64,000 nucleotides of DNA from Cyanobacterium sp. Dongsha4 (GTDB lineage: Bacteria > Cyanobacteriota > Cyanobacteriia > Cyanobacteriales > Cyanobacteriaceae). The DNA is taken from positions 1,315,326 through 1,379,325 of the forward strand of contig NZ_CP084098.1 of NCBI RefSeq assembly GCF_036345015.1, written 5' to 3'. The notes beneath the pieces were generated by a model. It had not been told where the DNA came from, searched no databases, and saw nothing but the letters and a program-made list of their open reading frames with translations. The translations under genes were made by a program, and so were the position numbers. Shown one piece after another: positions 28,421-38,107 of this stretch (position 1 is its first letter; each line of letters begins with the position of its first letter).

Positions 28421-28461
28421 ATCTCTCCTCTCCTGTGGGAGAGAGGTTGGGGGTGAGGGCA
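28421..28461 (+). repeat. Inverted repeat of the CTCTCC...GGAGAG type
   Basis: ATCTCTCCTCTCCTGTGGGA followed by GAGAGGTTGGGGGTGAGGGC, forming an imperfect hairpin about 50 bases after the alr stop. It belongs to a widespread palindromic repeat type and could act as a terminator, though no T-run follows. Confidence 0.6.
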
Positions 28462-28609
28462 AAACGTTTTGATACTGACTGACTTTAACAAAGTGCCACC
28501 ATTAAAATACTTTTCAGCAAACCTTAATTATTAACTTACCCTTTAGGTGATAATTAATAATTGGTAAATTAAAAACATATATTGATTTTAAGATAAGGAA
28601 TAAAAATAA

Positions 28610-29260
28610 ATGACTTTAGCTGAATTAATCGATAAAGGTGGAGTTGCCATCTGGCCTTTATTATTTCTCTCGATTCTAGCTCTAGGAACAATTATAGAGC
28701 GTATTTGGTTTTGGTCAAAAGTCTTAATTAAAGAAGAGTTGATTCTTAACAGTATTATGGATGCGGCAATGACTAATTGGGGAAAAGCAGGGGAAATCGC
28801 CTCCCGTTATCGTAATCATCCTTTAGGTAAATTTTTAAATACCCCTCTACAGTTGGACAATCCTGATCCAGACGTATTTCATTTAGCCTTAGAAACAGGG
28901 GCAGATGATGAATTGGCTTTAATGCGTAAAGGAGACAAAATTTTAGAAGGTGTTATTGCCCTCGCTCCTTTATTAGGATTATTAGGTACTGTATTAGGTT
29001 TAATTCGCTCTCTAGGTTCAATTTCTGTCAGTGATTTGGGTACAGCTTCCACTACTGGGGTAACATTAGGTATTGGCGAATCTTTAATTTCCACTGCCAT
29101 GGGGTTAATTGTAGCTATTATTAGTGTGGTTTTCTATCGCCTATTTCAGGCATTCTGGTTTAACCAAGTGCGTATTTTTCGCAAGGCGGGTAGTGATTTA
29201 GAAGTTATTTACCGTCAAAGATGGCATCAAACTCATCCTCATTCAGAGTTTATCAGTTAA
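28610..29260 (+). CDS. MotA/TolQ/ExbB proton channel family protein
   Basis: Inner-membrane channel subunit of 216 residues that couples proton flow to work across the envelope. Three membrane helices (about residues 12-32, 115-140, 157-180) and the family core are present: [22 protein letters not shown], then [20 protein letters not shown]. It resembles ExbB more than MotA or TolQ. The partner ExbD/TolR is not encoded downstream; the next 215 bases are non-coding and the following gene is on the other strand. An AAGGA sequence precedes the ATG. Confidence 0.9.
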   Translation: MTLAELIDKGGVAIWPLLFLSILALGTIIERIWFWSKVLIKEELILNSIMDAAMTNWGKAGEIASRYRNHPLGKFLNTPLQLDNPDPDVFHLALETGADDELALMRKGDKILEGVIALAPLLGLLGTVLGLIRSLGSISVSDLGTASTTGVTLGIGESLISTAMGLIVAIISVVFYRLFQAFWFNQVRIFRKAGSDLEVIYRQRWHQTHPHSEFIS

Positions 29261-29300
29261 AAATTAGGATTCGCTGAAACCGTTTTTTTGAGAAAAGTAG

Positions 29301-29328
29301 GTGTCAGATGTCAGGTGTCAGGTGTCAG
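29301..29328 (+). repeat. 7-bp tandem repeat array (GTGTCAG x4, one variant)
   Basis: GTGTCAG, ATGTCAG, GTGTCAG, GTGTCAG. The complement of the ACCTGAC unit seen at 38045-38082. Confidence 0.9.
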
Positions 29329-29475
29329 GCTAAAAGTAATCAGTTTTAAGTAATTAATGTTGTGCAATTATTCAGTATGTTAAGTCAAAGTAGGTTTCAG
29401 GCTTCAAGCTGACAGATATTTTCATTTTAATCAAACATTTTTCTTTAATTCCAAACTCTAATTATTGATGATTAT

Positions 29476-31635
29476 TTAATATTCTAAAATAGCCATAATT
29501 TCTTCAAAAGGTAACGCTTTAGTAAATAAGTATCCTTGGGCATACTGACAATCTAGCTCTAAAACAATAATCCACTGTATTTCATTTTCAATGCCTTCGA
29601 CAATTACTTCCATATTAAGTCCTTTTGCCATAGTAGAAATTGCTGAAACAATAGCTTTGTCTTGATAGTTATCTTTGATGTTTTTGACAAAGTCTTGAGA
29701 TATTTTTAAATAGTGAAAGGGAAATTTTTTAATACTTGTAAAAAGTGTATCCTGATGACCAAAATCATCTAATGCTATTTTTAAACCTAAAGATAATAGT
29801 TTTTTTAAAATTACTTTTCCCTCTGGGTTTTCTAACCAAATATTATCTCTAATTTCTATGATTAGATTGTGAGTGTAAGCTATATTATCTTCTATTATTT
29901 TAATAAATTTTTGACTATATTTTTGGTCTTCAATTAGTTTGCGAGAAATATTGATTGCAATGGGAATATCTCGAAAAATACTTTCAGAATATGAGCATTT
30001 TTTGGCAATAATATCTTCTATCATCCAGATAGTTATGTCATTAATAATCTTCTGGTTTTCGGCAATACTTAAAAATTCATCAGGGGATAATATTCCTCTG
30101 GTGGGATGTTGCCAACGTAATAAACTTTCTAATGCAATAATTTGATGTTCTCTGTTAACTATTGGTTGGTAATAGATAATAAATTCTTGATTCTGTAATG
30201 CCTTATTAAGGTGATTACTAAGTAGAGAAAAAACCTGATTATCAAAGTTAATTTTTGCACTGAAAAAAGCATAAGTATTTGAGCCTAGTTTTTTACTATT
30301 ACTTAAGGCTTGATCTGCTTTTCTAATTAAATCTGATGAATTATCTGCATCATAAGGATAAACTGAAATACCAATATTAACTTTTAATTCTGTTTTAATA
30401 TTTTGATTTTCAAAAGGGGTTTTTAAAGAATCTATTACCCTTTGCGAAATTAAACCAATTTGATTATTTTCTTGTATATTTGATAGTAAAATTATGAACT
30501 GATAATTTTTCCAATATGCGATCGTATCTCCTACCCTAAACAACTTACTTAATTTATCGGCACAATAAATATAAATATTCTGCTCTTTTTGAGGAGTTAA
30601 TGTATCTTTTCCTAAATCTATTTGGTCAATATCAATCAACATAATAGCAAAATTTTGCTGTATTCTTTGATGTCTAGGAATACTTGTTTGTAGAGTTTTG
30701 ATGAAAAATCTGTAGTTAGGAAGTTTTGTTTTTAAATCATAGTCAAGAAGTTTTTTAATACTCTCTTGTTGTTTTTTCCTGCTAGTTATATTTAGTAGAT
30801 ATGTTCTGATAATTTTTTGGTCTTTGATATAGTGAACATACTGCTCAAAGTATGTCTTATCAATTTTTATTTCTCTTTTAAATAAATCTGTTTCTAAATC
30901 TTCAGGAATAGCTAAAATGTCTTTAAAAATAAGATGATTTTTGTTTTCTTTTAGGAGGGTAGGAAAGTTAATTTTTGCGGAGTTATTAAGAAAGTTTATT
31001 TTACCTGTCGTGTCAATTTCAATAATTGGATACGGAGAAAGATTTACAATAGAAGCAAATTTTAAAAGTTGATCAATACCACTACTAATAGTTGAGTTTT
31101 TTATTATTTTTGTCTTTTCTTCATCATCATTAGCAACCGTATCTATCACTAAGTTTTTTTGTTCTAAGATAGTAGTTTTTTGCTTTTCAAATTTCCCCTC
31201 ATGATCAATAAAATAATTAAAAATTACTTCAGAACCAATATTTATAATATCCCCATGTTTAAGTTTTGCTCTCGATACTTTTTTACTGTTAATAATCAAG
31301 CCATTATTACTTTGTTTACCTTCAATACTGCCGTCTATTATTTCATAATATATTTCGTGGGTTTCGGGGTGAGAGAACTTTTTTAAATGAGCATGATAGC
31401 GAGATACTTCTAGGGATGATAATTGAATATTATTTTTGTCACTTCTACCAATGGTAAGGACATTTTCTTCTAGGAGAAAGGTTTTGATTAATTTTTGAAT
31501 AGACGTGCTTTCTTCTAGTATTAAATAATGATTAATTAAACTTTCGGAAATGTATTTATTGAGTTCTGCTAGTGTTTCCAATTCTATATCAGAAATTACT
31601 ATTTTATTTTCATCGTTGTTAAAATTATCATTCAT
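29476..31635 (-). CDS. FHA-PAS-GGDEF-EAL signalling protein, likely c-di-GMP phosphodiesterase
   Basis: A 719-residue cytoplasmic protein. Domains in order: FHA (about 45-130, with IGRSDKNNIQLSSLEVSRYHAHL), a PAS-like region (about 190-290), a degenerate GGDEF domain (about 295-455) and EAL (about 465-715). The GGDEF active site is replaced by WKNYQF, so it cannot synthesise c-di-GMP and may bind GTP for regulation. In EAL the catalytic Glu is kept (ESLLRW), as are the Asn in INISRK, Glu in IEIRDN, the DDFG pair, the Lys in LKISQDF and EGIENEIQW. The phosphodiesterase is therefore expected to be active. FHA suggests control by a Ser/Thr kinase. Confidence 0.88.
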   Translation of the reverse strand: MNDNFNNDENKIVISDIELETLAELNKYISESLINHYLILEESTSIQKLIKTFLLEENVLTIGRSDKNNIQLSSLEVSRYHAHLKKFSHPETHEIYYEIIDGSIEGKQSNNGLIINSKKVSRAKLKHGDIINIGSEVIFNYFIDHEGKFEKQKTTILEQKNLVIDTVANDDEEKTKIIKNSTISSGIDQLLKFASIVNLSPYPIIEIDTTGKINFLNNSAKINFPTLLKENKNHLIFKDILAIPEDLETDLFKREIKIDKTYFEQYVHYIKDQKIIRTYLLNITSRKKQQESIKKLLDYDLKTKLPNYRFFIKTLQTSIPRHQRIQQNFAIMLIDIDQIDLGKDTLTPQKEQNIYIYCADKLSKLFRVGDTIAYWKNYQFIILLSNIQENNQIGLISQRVIDSLKTPFENQNIKTELKVNIGISVYPYDADNSSDLIRKADQALSNSKKLGSNTYAFFSAKINFDNQVFSLLSNHLNKALQNQEFIIYYQPIVNREHQIIALESLLRWQHPTRGILSPDEFLSIAENQKIINDITIWMIEDIIAKKCSYSESIFRDIPIAINISRKLIEDQKYSQKFIKIIEDNIAYTHNLIIEIRDNIWLENPEGKVILKKLLSLGLKIALDDFGHQDTLFTSIKKFPFHYLKISQDFVKNIKDNYQDKAIVSAISTMAKGLNMEVIVEGIENEIQWIIVLELDCQYAQGYLFTKALPFEEIMAILEY

Positions 31636-31801
31636 ATATAAAAATATTAACTTAATATTATTTTCATAAAATATAGCAATCAGAAATCATTTGTAAGAAA
31701 TTGTATAAGCATAAAAACACTCCACCTTATTTTTAATATGAATTACTAATGAGTCAATATTCAAAAAATATAACCATCAAACCCAAAGCTCACAATCATG
31801 A

Positions 31802-31823
31802 GAGTTGAAAATTGTTCAACCTC
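31802..31823 (+). repeat. Hairpin of the GGGTTGAA family, imperfect copy
   Basis: Stem GAGTTGAA against TTCAACCTC with a five-base loop. Related to the perfect hairpins at 10006-10026 and 55241-55261. Confidence 0.5.
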
Positions 31824-31840
31824 TAAAACCTGCTTTTACT

Positions 31841-31866
31841 CGATATTCTTGCTGAAAAACTGAGGT
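31841..31866 (-). repeat. Dispersed intergenic box, copy 4
   Basis: Plus-strand text CGATATTCTTGCTGAAA followed by AACTGAGGT, 18 bases after the hairpin at 31802-31823. The only copy not in a convergent gap. Confidence 0.5.
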
Positions 31867-31998
31867 GAGGTTATATTGAACAATTTATTATAAAAAAAAT
31901 CTTAGCAAATAAATTGGTGAGGGGAACATAAACGGGACAAGGATAGTCAAGAAAAATAAAACTGTGGTTAAAACTGCATAGAATATATAGAATATATT

Positions 31999-32661
31999 AT
32001 GGTTTTATCTATATCCCTATCTTGGTCTAATTTATCGATTCCATTTCCACAACAAAGAGTGAAAATAGAGCAATTATCAAATACTGATTTAATCTTACGT
32101 TGTCAGGAGGGTAAACAGCCTGATAGGGTAGCCTTTGCGGAATTATTGCGCCGCTATCAAGGCTATGTGGATAAAATCCTTTATAATTTAGCCCCTGATT
32201 GGCAAGATAGAGGAGATTTGGCTCAGGAAATCTGGATTAAGGTTTATCGGAAAATTAATACTTTACAAGATCCTACTAAGTTTAAGGGGTGGTTGGGCAG
32301 AATTACGACTAATTTATTTTATGATCAGTTACGTAAGAAAAAGCGTTTTGCTACTCCTATTTCTCTTGATGCTTCTATTACCACTGATGATGATGAGTTT
32401 TCTTGGGAATTGCCCTCAGATTTGCCTTTACCTGAAGAGAATCTCACCACCGTAGAATTTTATGATCAATTAAGGGATGCGATCGCATCTTTGCCAGATA
32501 CTTTTAGAACAACCATTGTGTTGAGAGAGATACAGGGCTTAAGTTATGAAGAGATAGCAGAAATTACCCAAGTTTCTCTAGGTACGGTAAAATCAAGAAT
32601 AGCAAGAGCTAGAAATAGACTGCAATTACTCCTAAAACCCTATTTAGACAATCAAGTATAA
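31999..32661 (+). CDS. sigG: Group 3 (ECF) RNA polymerase sigma factor, SigG-like
   Basis: Alternative sigma factor of 220 residues. Region 2 spans about residues 40-110 (FAELLRRYQGYVDKI to GDLAQEIWIKVYRKI to FKGWLGRITTNLFYDQLRKKKR). Region 4 spans about 150-215, with the helix-turn-helix LSYEEIAEITQVSLGTVKSRI. The linker is acidic. The gene is followed after 36 bases by a putative anti-sigma gene, as with SigG in Synechocystis. Two AGAATATAT repeats sit where the ribosome-binding site should be. The SigG label is based on remembered similarity; ECF family membership is certain. Confidence 0.88.
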   Translation: MVLSISLSWSNLSIPFPQQRVKIEQLSNTDLILRCQEGKQPDRVAFAELLRRYQGYVDKILYNLAPDWQDRGDLAQEIWIKVYRKINTLQDPTKFKGWLGRITTNLFYDQLRKKKRFATPISLDASITTDDDEFSWELPSDLPLPEENLTTVEFYDQLRDAIASLPDTFRTTIVLREIQGLSYEEIAEITQVSLGTVKSRIARARNRLQLLLKPYLDNQV

Positions 32662-32697
32662 TAATTAATTCCTCACCAAAAACCGGAGATAGAAAAT

Positions 32698-33198
32698 ATG
32701 ATGACTAATCACTCTTATCCCCCCGATAAATGTACTTTCGAGCTTTTAAGTGCCTATTTAGATGGAGAAGTTACAGCTCAACAAAGAGAAGAAGTACAAG
32801 ATTTATTAGCCAATGATCCCGAAATACAGTCTCTATATCGTCGATTACTTTACTTAAGGGACGAGTTTCAAAATTTACCCACTCCTCAGCCTGAATATAG
32901 CCCTCAAGAATTGTCATCAGCAGTATTTGCTAGGGTTGATCAAGAAAATAGAAGACGCAAAACCTATATTTGGGGTGGAGGTGCGATCGCAGCCGTGATT
33001 TTAGCTACCCTTGGAGGTGTTCTCAACGGGAATAGGACTCCTTTACTACAAATGGCAAACAGAGACTCTCAAATCAATTCCGATGAAAATTTAGTCATTG
33101 CCTTAAATGAACCTGTTATAACTCTTCCAGATACCACAGAAGAATCCTTAATGATACCTTTAGATCAATCTCTTATGGATATTATTGATAATAAATAG
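32698..33198 (+). CDS. Putative membrane anti-sigma factor, partner of the SigG-like sigma
   Basis: A 166-residue protein. The N-terminal helical domain (about 10-75, ELLSAYLDGEVTAQQREEVQDLL) fits the anti-sigma domain fold, but only one cysteine (in KCTFELL) is present, so the HxxxCxxC zinc motif is missing. A single membrane segment lies at about residues 95-117 (YIWGGGAIAAVILATLGGVL), followed by a short outside tail. The gene lies 36 bases after sigG on the same strand. It likely holds the sigma factor at the membrane until a signal arrives. Confidence 0.8.
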   Translation: MMTNHSYPPDKCTFELLSAYLDGEVTAQQREEVQDLLANDPEIQSLYRRLLYLRDEFQNLPTPQPEYSPQELSSAVFARVDQENRRRKTYIWGGGAIAAVILATLGGVLNGNRTPLLQMANRDSQINSDENLVIALNEPVITLPDTTEESLMIPLDQSLMDIIDNK

Positions 33199-33268
33199 GA
33201 GTTGATGAAAAAGTGGTGTCACCGAGGGTAGGCGCACAGGCAACAGAGTATCATTAACACTGAAAAAT

Positions 33269-33289
33269 ACCTGAAACCTGAAACCTGAA
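33269..33289 (+). repeat. 7-bp tandem repeat array (ACCTGAA x3)
   Basis: Three exact units upstream of gcvT; the same unit starts the array at 38045. Confidence 0.9.
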
Positions 33290-33369
33290 AACTATTTCTG
33301 AACTCCGAACTCAAGTCAATGCTATACTGATTGATCGTTATCAAAATTATCTATCCTTAACAATTACCC

Positions 33370-34485
33370 GTGACACAATCATCTAACCTCCTACGCACCC
33401 CTCTATATTCTTTATCCCATGAATGTAAGGCGAAATTTACCGATTTTGCAGGTTGGGAAATGGCTTTGCAATATAGTGGCTTAAAAAAAGAACATCAAGC
33501 CGTTAGGGAATCCGTAGGAATGTTTGATATTTCTCACATGGGGAAATTCTTTCTCGAAGGGAAACAATTACGGGAAAAATTCACCTATCTTGTGCCTACA
33601 GACTTAAGAAATTTAGAATCAGGAAAGGCTCAATATACAGTTTTGTTAAATCATCATGGGGGCATCATTGATGATATTATTTTTTACTATCAAGGAGCAA
33701 ACGAGCTAGAAATTGAATCTGCCGTCTTAATTGTTAATGCGGCTACCAAGGACAAAGATTGGCAATGGTTAACAGAAAACCTCATTGCAAAAAATGTTAA
33801 ACTTACCGATAAATCCTCTGAATTAGCTTTAATTGCCTTACAGGGCAAAAATGGAGTAAACATCCTCAATCATCTGATTAACGAAGATTTAAGTCAATTT
33901 CCTAGCTTTTCTCACTTAGATACCACCCTCTATGAAGAACCAGTTTTTATTGCTCGAACAGGATATACGGGAGAAGATGGTTTTGAGATTATGACAACTC
34001 CTGACGTAGCACAAAAATTGTGGTATTATTTCCTTGACAATGGTGTTATTCCTTGTGGTTTAGGGGCTAGAGATACTCTTCGTTTAGAGGCGGCTATGTG
34101 TCTTTATGGTCAAGATATGAATGAAGAAATTACCCCCATAGAAGCAGGTTTAGGATGGTTAATTAATCTTGATCATGATTTTATCGGCAAAGATATTATT
34201 GCACAACAGAAACAAGAAGGGGTTAAGAAAAAGTTAGTTGCTTTAGTGATGGAAGGTAAATATATCGCCCGTCATGGTTATCCCATTTTGGTTAATGGAG
34301 AGGTGATAGGAGAAATTACAAGTGGAACTCTATCCCCTACCCTAGAAGATGCGATCGCACTTGGTTATGTTCCCTATAATTATAGTAAAATAGGGCAGAA
34401 ATTAGAAGTAGAAATTAGGGGTAAACTTTATCCTGCTAAGATAGTGAAGAAGCCTTTTTATCGAAGAAAAAATAATTTTAATTAA
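33370..34485 (+). CDS. gcvT: Glycine cleavage system aminomethyltransferase (T protein)
   Basis: Transfers the methylene group from the H-protein-bound aminomethyl intermediate to tetrahydrofolate and releases ammonia; part of glycine decarboxylase used in photorespiration and C1 metabolism. The start is GTG at 33370 and gives the family N-terminus (LLRTPLYSLSHECKAKFTDFAGWEMALQY). FDISHMGKF and the C-terminal RHGYPILVNGEVIGEITSGT are diagnostic. The length of 371 residues is normal. gcvH and gcvP are not adjacent. No glycine riboswitch was recognised upstream. Confidence 0.96.
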   Translation: MTQSSNLLRTPLYSLSHECKAKFTDFAGWEMALQYSGLKKEHQAVRESVGMFDISHMGKFFLEGKQLREKFTYLVPTDLRNLESGKAQYTVLLNHHGGIIDDIIFYYQGANELEIESAVLIVNAATKDKDWQWLTENLIAKNVKLTDKSSELALIALQGKNGVNILNHLINEDLSQFPSFSHLDTTLYEEPVFIARTGYTGEDGFEIMTTPDVAQKLWYYFLDNGVIPCGLGARDTLRLEAAMCLYGQDMNEEITPIEAGLGWLINLDHDFIGKDIIAQQKQEGVKKKLVALVMEGKYIARHGYPILVNGEVIGEITSGTLSPTLEDAIALGYVPYNYSKIGQKLEVEIRGKLYPAKIVKKPFYRRKNNFN

Positions 34486-34650
34486 AGACAAAACTCAATT
34501 AGTAATTAGGAGTAAAAGAAAGGTAAAAGGTCAAAAAACAGGAGATTAAAGTATTTCTCCAAGGCTTAACATTTTATGTTCAGTGTAGATTTATTTCCTC
34601 AACTTAATCTAATTACTGATTGTTAATTCCTAATTCCTCGTTTTTCCATC

Positions 34651-35988
34651 TTAAAGAATTTCTCGCCCTAATAGTATTTTTCTCACTTCTAACATGGCTG
34701 AATAGGTGGGAATAATATATAAAGTTTCACCCACCGCCGTTAATTCAAGGGCTTTATTAATAGCTTGGGATAATTTCTCTTCGATGATTAAATTCAAATT
34801 AGAGTTAAGAGTATCCAGACTATACTTTAATCTTAATGCCATATCATAGAGGCGATCGCCGCTTACCACAATATTTCCCCCACCCGCAACCAACTTTTCT
34901 GTATCTACATCCCAAATCCATGAAACATCTGTACCATCAGGGGTGCGATCGTTTAAAACCATTAAAATAGTGCTTTGAGGATTAATTTCTCTGATGTCAT
35001 TTACTGCCCTAATAGTTTCATTCATCCCCACAGGATTTTTAGAGAGTAAAATGCGAATATTTTTGTCTTGAATGGTTAATTCTTCTGCCCTTCCGAATGC
35101 GGCTTTAAAGTTGTGAATAGTATCATTAATTATGTCTCTTTCAATGCCAATGGTTTCAGCAGTTAAACCAGCCGCTAAAGTGTTATATTTATTGTAAACT
35201 CCTATTAAAATTTGTGACCATTCTTTGCTATTTACCGATAATTTACTCTTAGTAAAATCACAACTAGGACAGTCATAATCTCCTAAATGAGAAATATAAA
35301 CCCCTTTATATTCAAGAGATGTGCCACATTTAGGACAATAAATAGAATCAACAGCGTGGGGAATTTCGTCTAAATATAATTCAGGTTCATTTAAGCCAAA
35401 ATAACATACTTTTTGTGGTAAATTCTGCCCTAAATAACACAAGGTAGGATCATCCCCATTAATAATAATATAAGTATCTTTATTTAAAGGAGTAATTGCA
35501 TTTTGCCAACGGTAACTAATGGTATCAACTTCTCCATATCTATCTAACTGATCTCGGAATAAATTAAGAGCTAAAATATGACTAGGTTGGCATTCTTTTA
35601 ATACTAGAGGTAAAACGTTTTCATCTACTTCTAAAATGCCATAATCTGCGGACAAAATTCCCCATAAGTTGCTATTGGTAACTAAACAGGTAATTAAGCC
35701 ATTAATTAAATTTGCCCCTGTGGAATTATGAATAACGAGATAGCCCTTGTGGACTAAAATATCTTTAAGCAGTAAAGAAGTGGTTGTTTTTCCGTTAGTG
35801 CCGACAACCAGAATTAATCCTCCTCGAAACTGTTGAGATAAAAGTTGTAATAAGCGAGGATAGAGACGGCGAGATATTTCCCCCGGTAAAACACTAGCCG
35901 CCCCTAATTTAAACGTCTTTACTAATCCTGTAACTATTTTGGCAGTAGCTACCGCTAAACCTAATCGAAAACGCTCTACTATGTTCAT
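34651..35988 (-). CDS. murT: Mur ligase-like protein MurT (lipid II isoglutaminyl synthase subunit)
   Basis: ATP-dependent Mur ligase relative of 445 residues with a C-terminal DUF1727 domain. The ATP loop is GTNGKTTTSLLLKDIL near residue 64. A four-cysteine zinc ribbon typical of MurT lies mid-protein: YCPKCGTSLEYKG and YDCPSCDF. MurT works with the glutamine amidotransferase GatD to amidate D-Glu in lipid II in Gram-positive bacteria; the role in cyanobacteria is less clear. No gatD is adjacent. Convergent with gcvT. Family assignment secure, substrate inferred. Confidence 0.88.
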   Translation of the reverse strand: MNIVERFRLGLAVATAKIVTGLVKTFKLGAASVLPGEISRRLYPRLLQLLSQQFRGGLILVVGTNGKTTTSLLLKDILVHKGYLVIHNSTGANLINGLITCLVTNSNLWGILSADYGILEVDENVLPLVLKECQPSHILALNLFRDQLDRYGEVDTISYRWQNAITPLNKDTYIIINGDDPTLCYLGQNLPQKVCYFGLNEPELYLDEIPHAVDSIYCPKCGTSLEYKGVYISHLGDYDCPSCDFTKSKLSVNSKEWSQILIGVYNKYNTLAAGLTAETIGIERDIINDTIHNFKAAFGRAEELTIQDKNIRILLSKNPVGMNETIRAVNDIREINPQSTILMVLNDRTPDGTDVSWIWDVDTEKLVAGGGNIVVSGDRLYDMALRLKYSLDTLNSNLNLIIEEKLSQAINKALELTAVGETLYIIPTYSAMLEVRKILLGREIL

Positions 35989-36196
35989 CCCTATAATTAA
36001 ATCAGTTAGTTAGTGGGCAATAACAAATTGTGCCACACATTAACCCTTGTTACCATTTTTAAACTACGACTCATCTAAATCGTCGGCAAGTGCTAGGCAA
36101 TCGGTAACATAGTAAATATGTCTTAGGTAATAGGTGACAAGTATCAAATTTTAGATAATAATGACTAATTACTAACTGCTAATTACTAATTGGACT

Positions 36197-37987
36197 ATGC
36201 AGACTATAGATTGGATTGTTGTTATTTGTTATCTCATTGCCACAATGGTACTTGGAGTTTATCTTTCTAAACAAGCCTCAAAAAGTATGGAAGATTTTTT
36301 CGTATCAGGTAGAAATCTTTCTTGGTGGTTGGCAGGTACAAGTATGGCGGCAACAACTTTTTCTATTGACACTCCCCTTTATATTTGCGGTGTAGTAGCT
36401 ACAAGGGGTATTGCTGGTAATTGGGAATGGTGGAGTTTTGGTGTTGCCCATATTGTCTTAATTTATATTTTTGCTAGACTATGGCGGAGGGCGGAAATTG
36501 TTACCGATGCGGAGTTAACGGAAATTCGCTATGGAGGAAAAATGGCGGCGGTATTGAGGGCAACTAAAGCCTTTTTATTCGCTGTGCCAATTAACTGTAT
36601 TGGCATTGGTTATGCTATGTTAGCTATGGTTAAGGTGGTTTCTGCACTGCAATTATGGGAAAGTCTGGGTTTAAATGTGGGAGAAAGCGGTAAGTTATGG
36701 AGTGTGGTGGCAGTTAGTATTTTTGTTTTAATATATTCTGGTTTTTCGGGATTGTGGGGAGTGGTGGTAACAGACTTTTTTCAATTTTTTCTGGCTCTCT
36801 TTGGCGCGATCGCAGTTGCTGTGGTGGCCGTGAATCATGTAGGTGGTATTCATGAGTTAGTACCGGCGGTGCAAAAAGCCACAGATATTGATGTACTTTC
36901 CTTTGTGCCTTTGATGAAAGGAGAAGGGTTATTGAATTGGCAATGGAGTGATGTGGCAGGAATCAGTTTAAGCACCTTTTCTGCTTATTTATTGGTGCAG
37001 TGGTGGAGTTTTCGTCGTAGCGATGGGGGAGGGGAGTTTATCCAAAGATTGGTTTCTGTCAAGGATGAGGCAGAGGCAGAGAAAGCGGCATGGTTTTTCA
37101 ATATCCTTAATTATATTATCCGTACTTGGCCTTGGATTTTGGTGGCATTAGTCGGTATTGTTATCTATCCTAACTTAGAAGATCCAGAATTAGCCTATCC
37201 GAAGTTGATGCTTGATTTTCTTCCCCCTGTTATCTTAGGGATTGTGGTAGCTTCGTTAATTGCCGCTTTTATGAGCACTGTTTCTACCTCTATTAACTGG
37301 GGGGCTTCTTACATCACCAATGACTTATATCGCCGTTTTTTTGCTCCCAATGCCTCTCAAACTCAATTAGTTTTTGCGGGTAGGATAGCTTCTATTTTAG
37401 TTACATTCTTCGGTGCGATCGCAGCTTTTTATGCAAAAGACATCACAACTATTTTCCGCCTAGTAATTTCCATCGGCACAGGTCCCGGATTAGTGTTAAT
37501 TTTAAGATGGTATTGGTGGCGCATTAATGCCACAGCAGAATTGGCGGCAATGGTGGCAGGATTTATCATTGGTTTAACTAGCGTCATTCCCAACTTGAAC
37601 ATTTTTCCCTCAGATTTTGGTTATCGATTAATGATTATTTCTGGCTCAACTGCCATTATTTGGATTACTGCCATGTATCTCACTCCCCCAGAGTCAGAAG
37701 AAACCCTCAACAAATTTTATTTAAGAGTGCGCCCGGCTGGAATTGGGTGGCAAAAACAACGGGAAACTACGGGAATAAGCCCCTTACAAAATTTACAACT
37801 AGATTGTCTAAAAGTTATTGCTTCAGTGTTACTACTATTTGGTTTAATGTTAGCTATCGGTGGCTTTTTACTCTTACAATCTGCTACTGGATGGATAGCT
37901 TTAATTATTGCTGTCATCGGTGGTTTCTGGCTAAAGCAACTCAATAAAAAACCGATTTTTCCTATGCCACGCCCCGGCAGTGAGTAA
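36197..37987 (+). CDS. Sodium:solute symporter (SSS) family protein
   Basis: Polytopic inner-membrane transporter of 596 residues with about 13-14 hydrophobic segments, driven by the sodium gradient. The N-terminus (DWIVVICYLIATMVLGVYLS, then SMEDFFVSGRNLSWWLAG) is typical of SSS. Tryptophan-rich loops such as NWEWWSFGVAH and the C-terminal soluble segment (TGISPLQNLQLD) set it apart from the sugar and proline symporters; the substrate is unknown. The start follows a series of CTAATTA-like 7-base units. Confidence 0.9.
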   Translation: MQTIDWIVVICYLIATMVLGVYLSKQASKSMEDFFVSGRNLSWWLAGTSMAATTFSIDTPLYICGVVATRGIAGNWEWWSFGVAHIVLIYIFARLWRRAEIVTDAELTEIRYGGKMAAVLRATKAFLFAVPINCIGIGYAMLAMVKVVSALQLWESLGLNVGESGKLWSVVAVSIFVLIYSGFSGLWGVVVTDFFQFFLALFGAIAVAVVAVNHVGGIHELVPAVQKATDIDVLSFVPLMKGEGLLNWQWSDVAGISLSTFSAYLLVQWWSFRRSDGGGEFIQRLVSVKDEAEAEKAAWFFNILNYIIRTWPWILVALVGIVIYPNLEDPELAYPKLMLDFLPPVILGIVVASLIAAFMSTVSTSINWGASYITNDLYRRFFAPNASQTQLVFAGRIASILVTFFGAIAAFYAKDITTIFRLVISIGTGPGLVLILRWYWWRINATAELAAMVAGFIIGLTSVIPNLNIFPSDFGYRLMIISGSTAIIWITAMYLTPPESEETLNKFYLRVRPAGIGWQKQRETTGISPLQNLQLDCLKVIASVLLLFGLMLAIGGFLLLQSATGWIALIIAVIGGFWLKQLNKKPIFPMPRPGSE

Positions 37988-38044
37988 TGAGTAATGAGTG
38001 AATTTTCAAATTAGGGGAGTAGGGAGTGGGAAGAAAACTTGTTC

Positions 38045-38082
38045 ACCTGAAACCTGAAACCTGACACCTGACACCTGACACC
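38045..38082 (+). repeat. 7-bp tandem repeat array (ACCTGAA x2, ACCTGAC x3)
   Basis: Five units in perfect phase plus a partial sixth, 25 bases upstream of the glycosyltransferase start. Confidence 0.92.
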
Positions 38083-38107
38083 TTTTTTCTCAGTTTACTA
38101 TTCCCCT

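Larger units (their letters stand above)
31636..31998. other. Intergenic gap with hairpin and dispersed box
   Basis: About 363 bases between divergent genes. Holds the imperfect hairpin at 31802-31823, the dispersed box at 31841-31866 and a nine-base direct repeat (AGAATATAT twice, just before the sigG start). No gene or RNA was seen. Confidence 0.6.

Noticed and set aside
33199-33369. Possible glycine riboswitch upstream of gcvT
   Set aside because: GTGTCACCGAGGGTAGGCGC looked suggestive but the paired aptamer structure and conserved core could not be found; the region is mostly 7-bp repeats.
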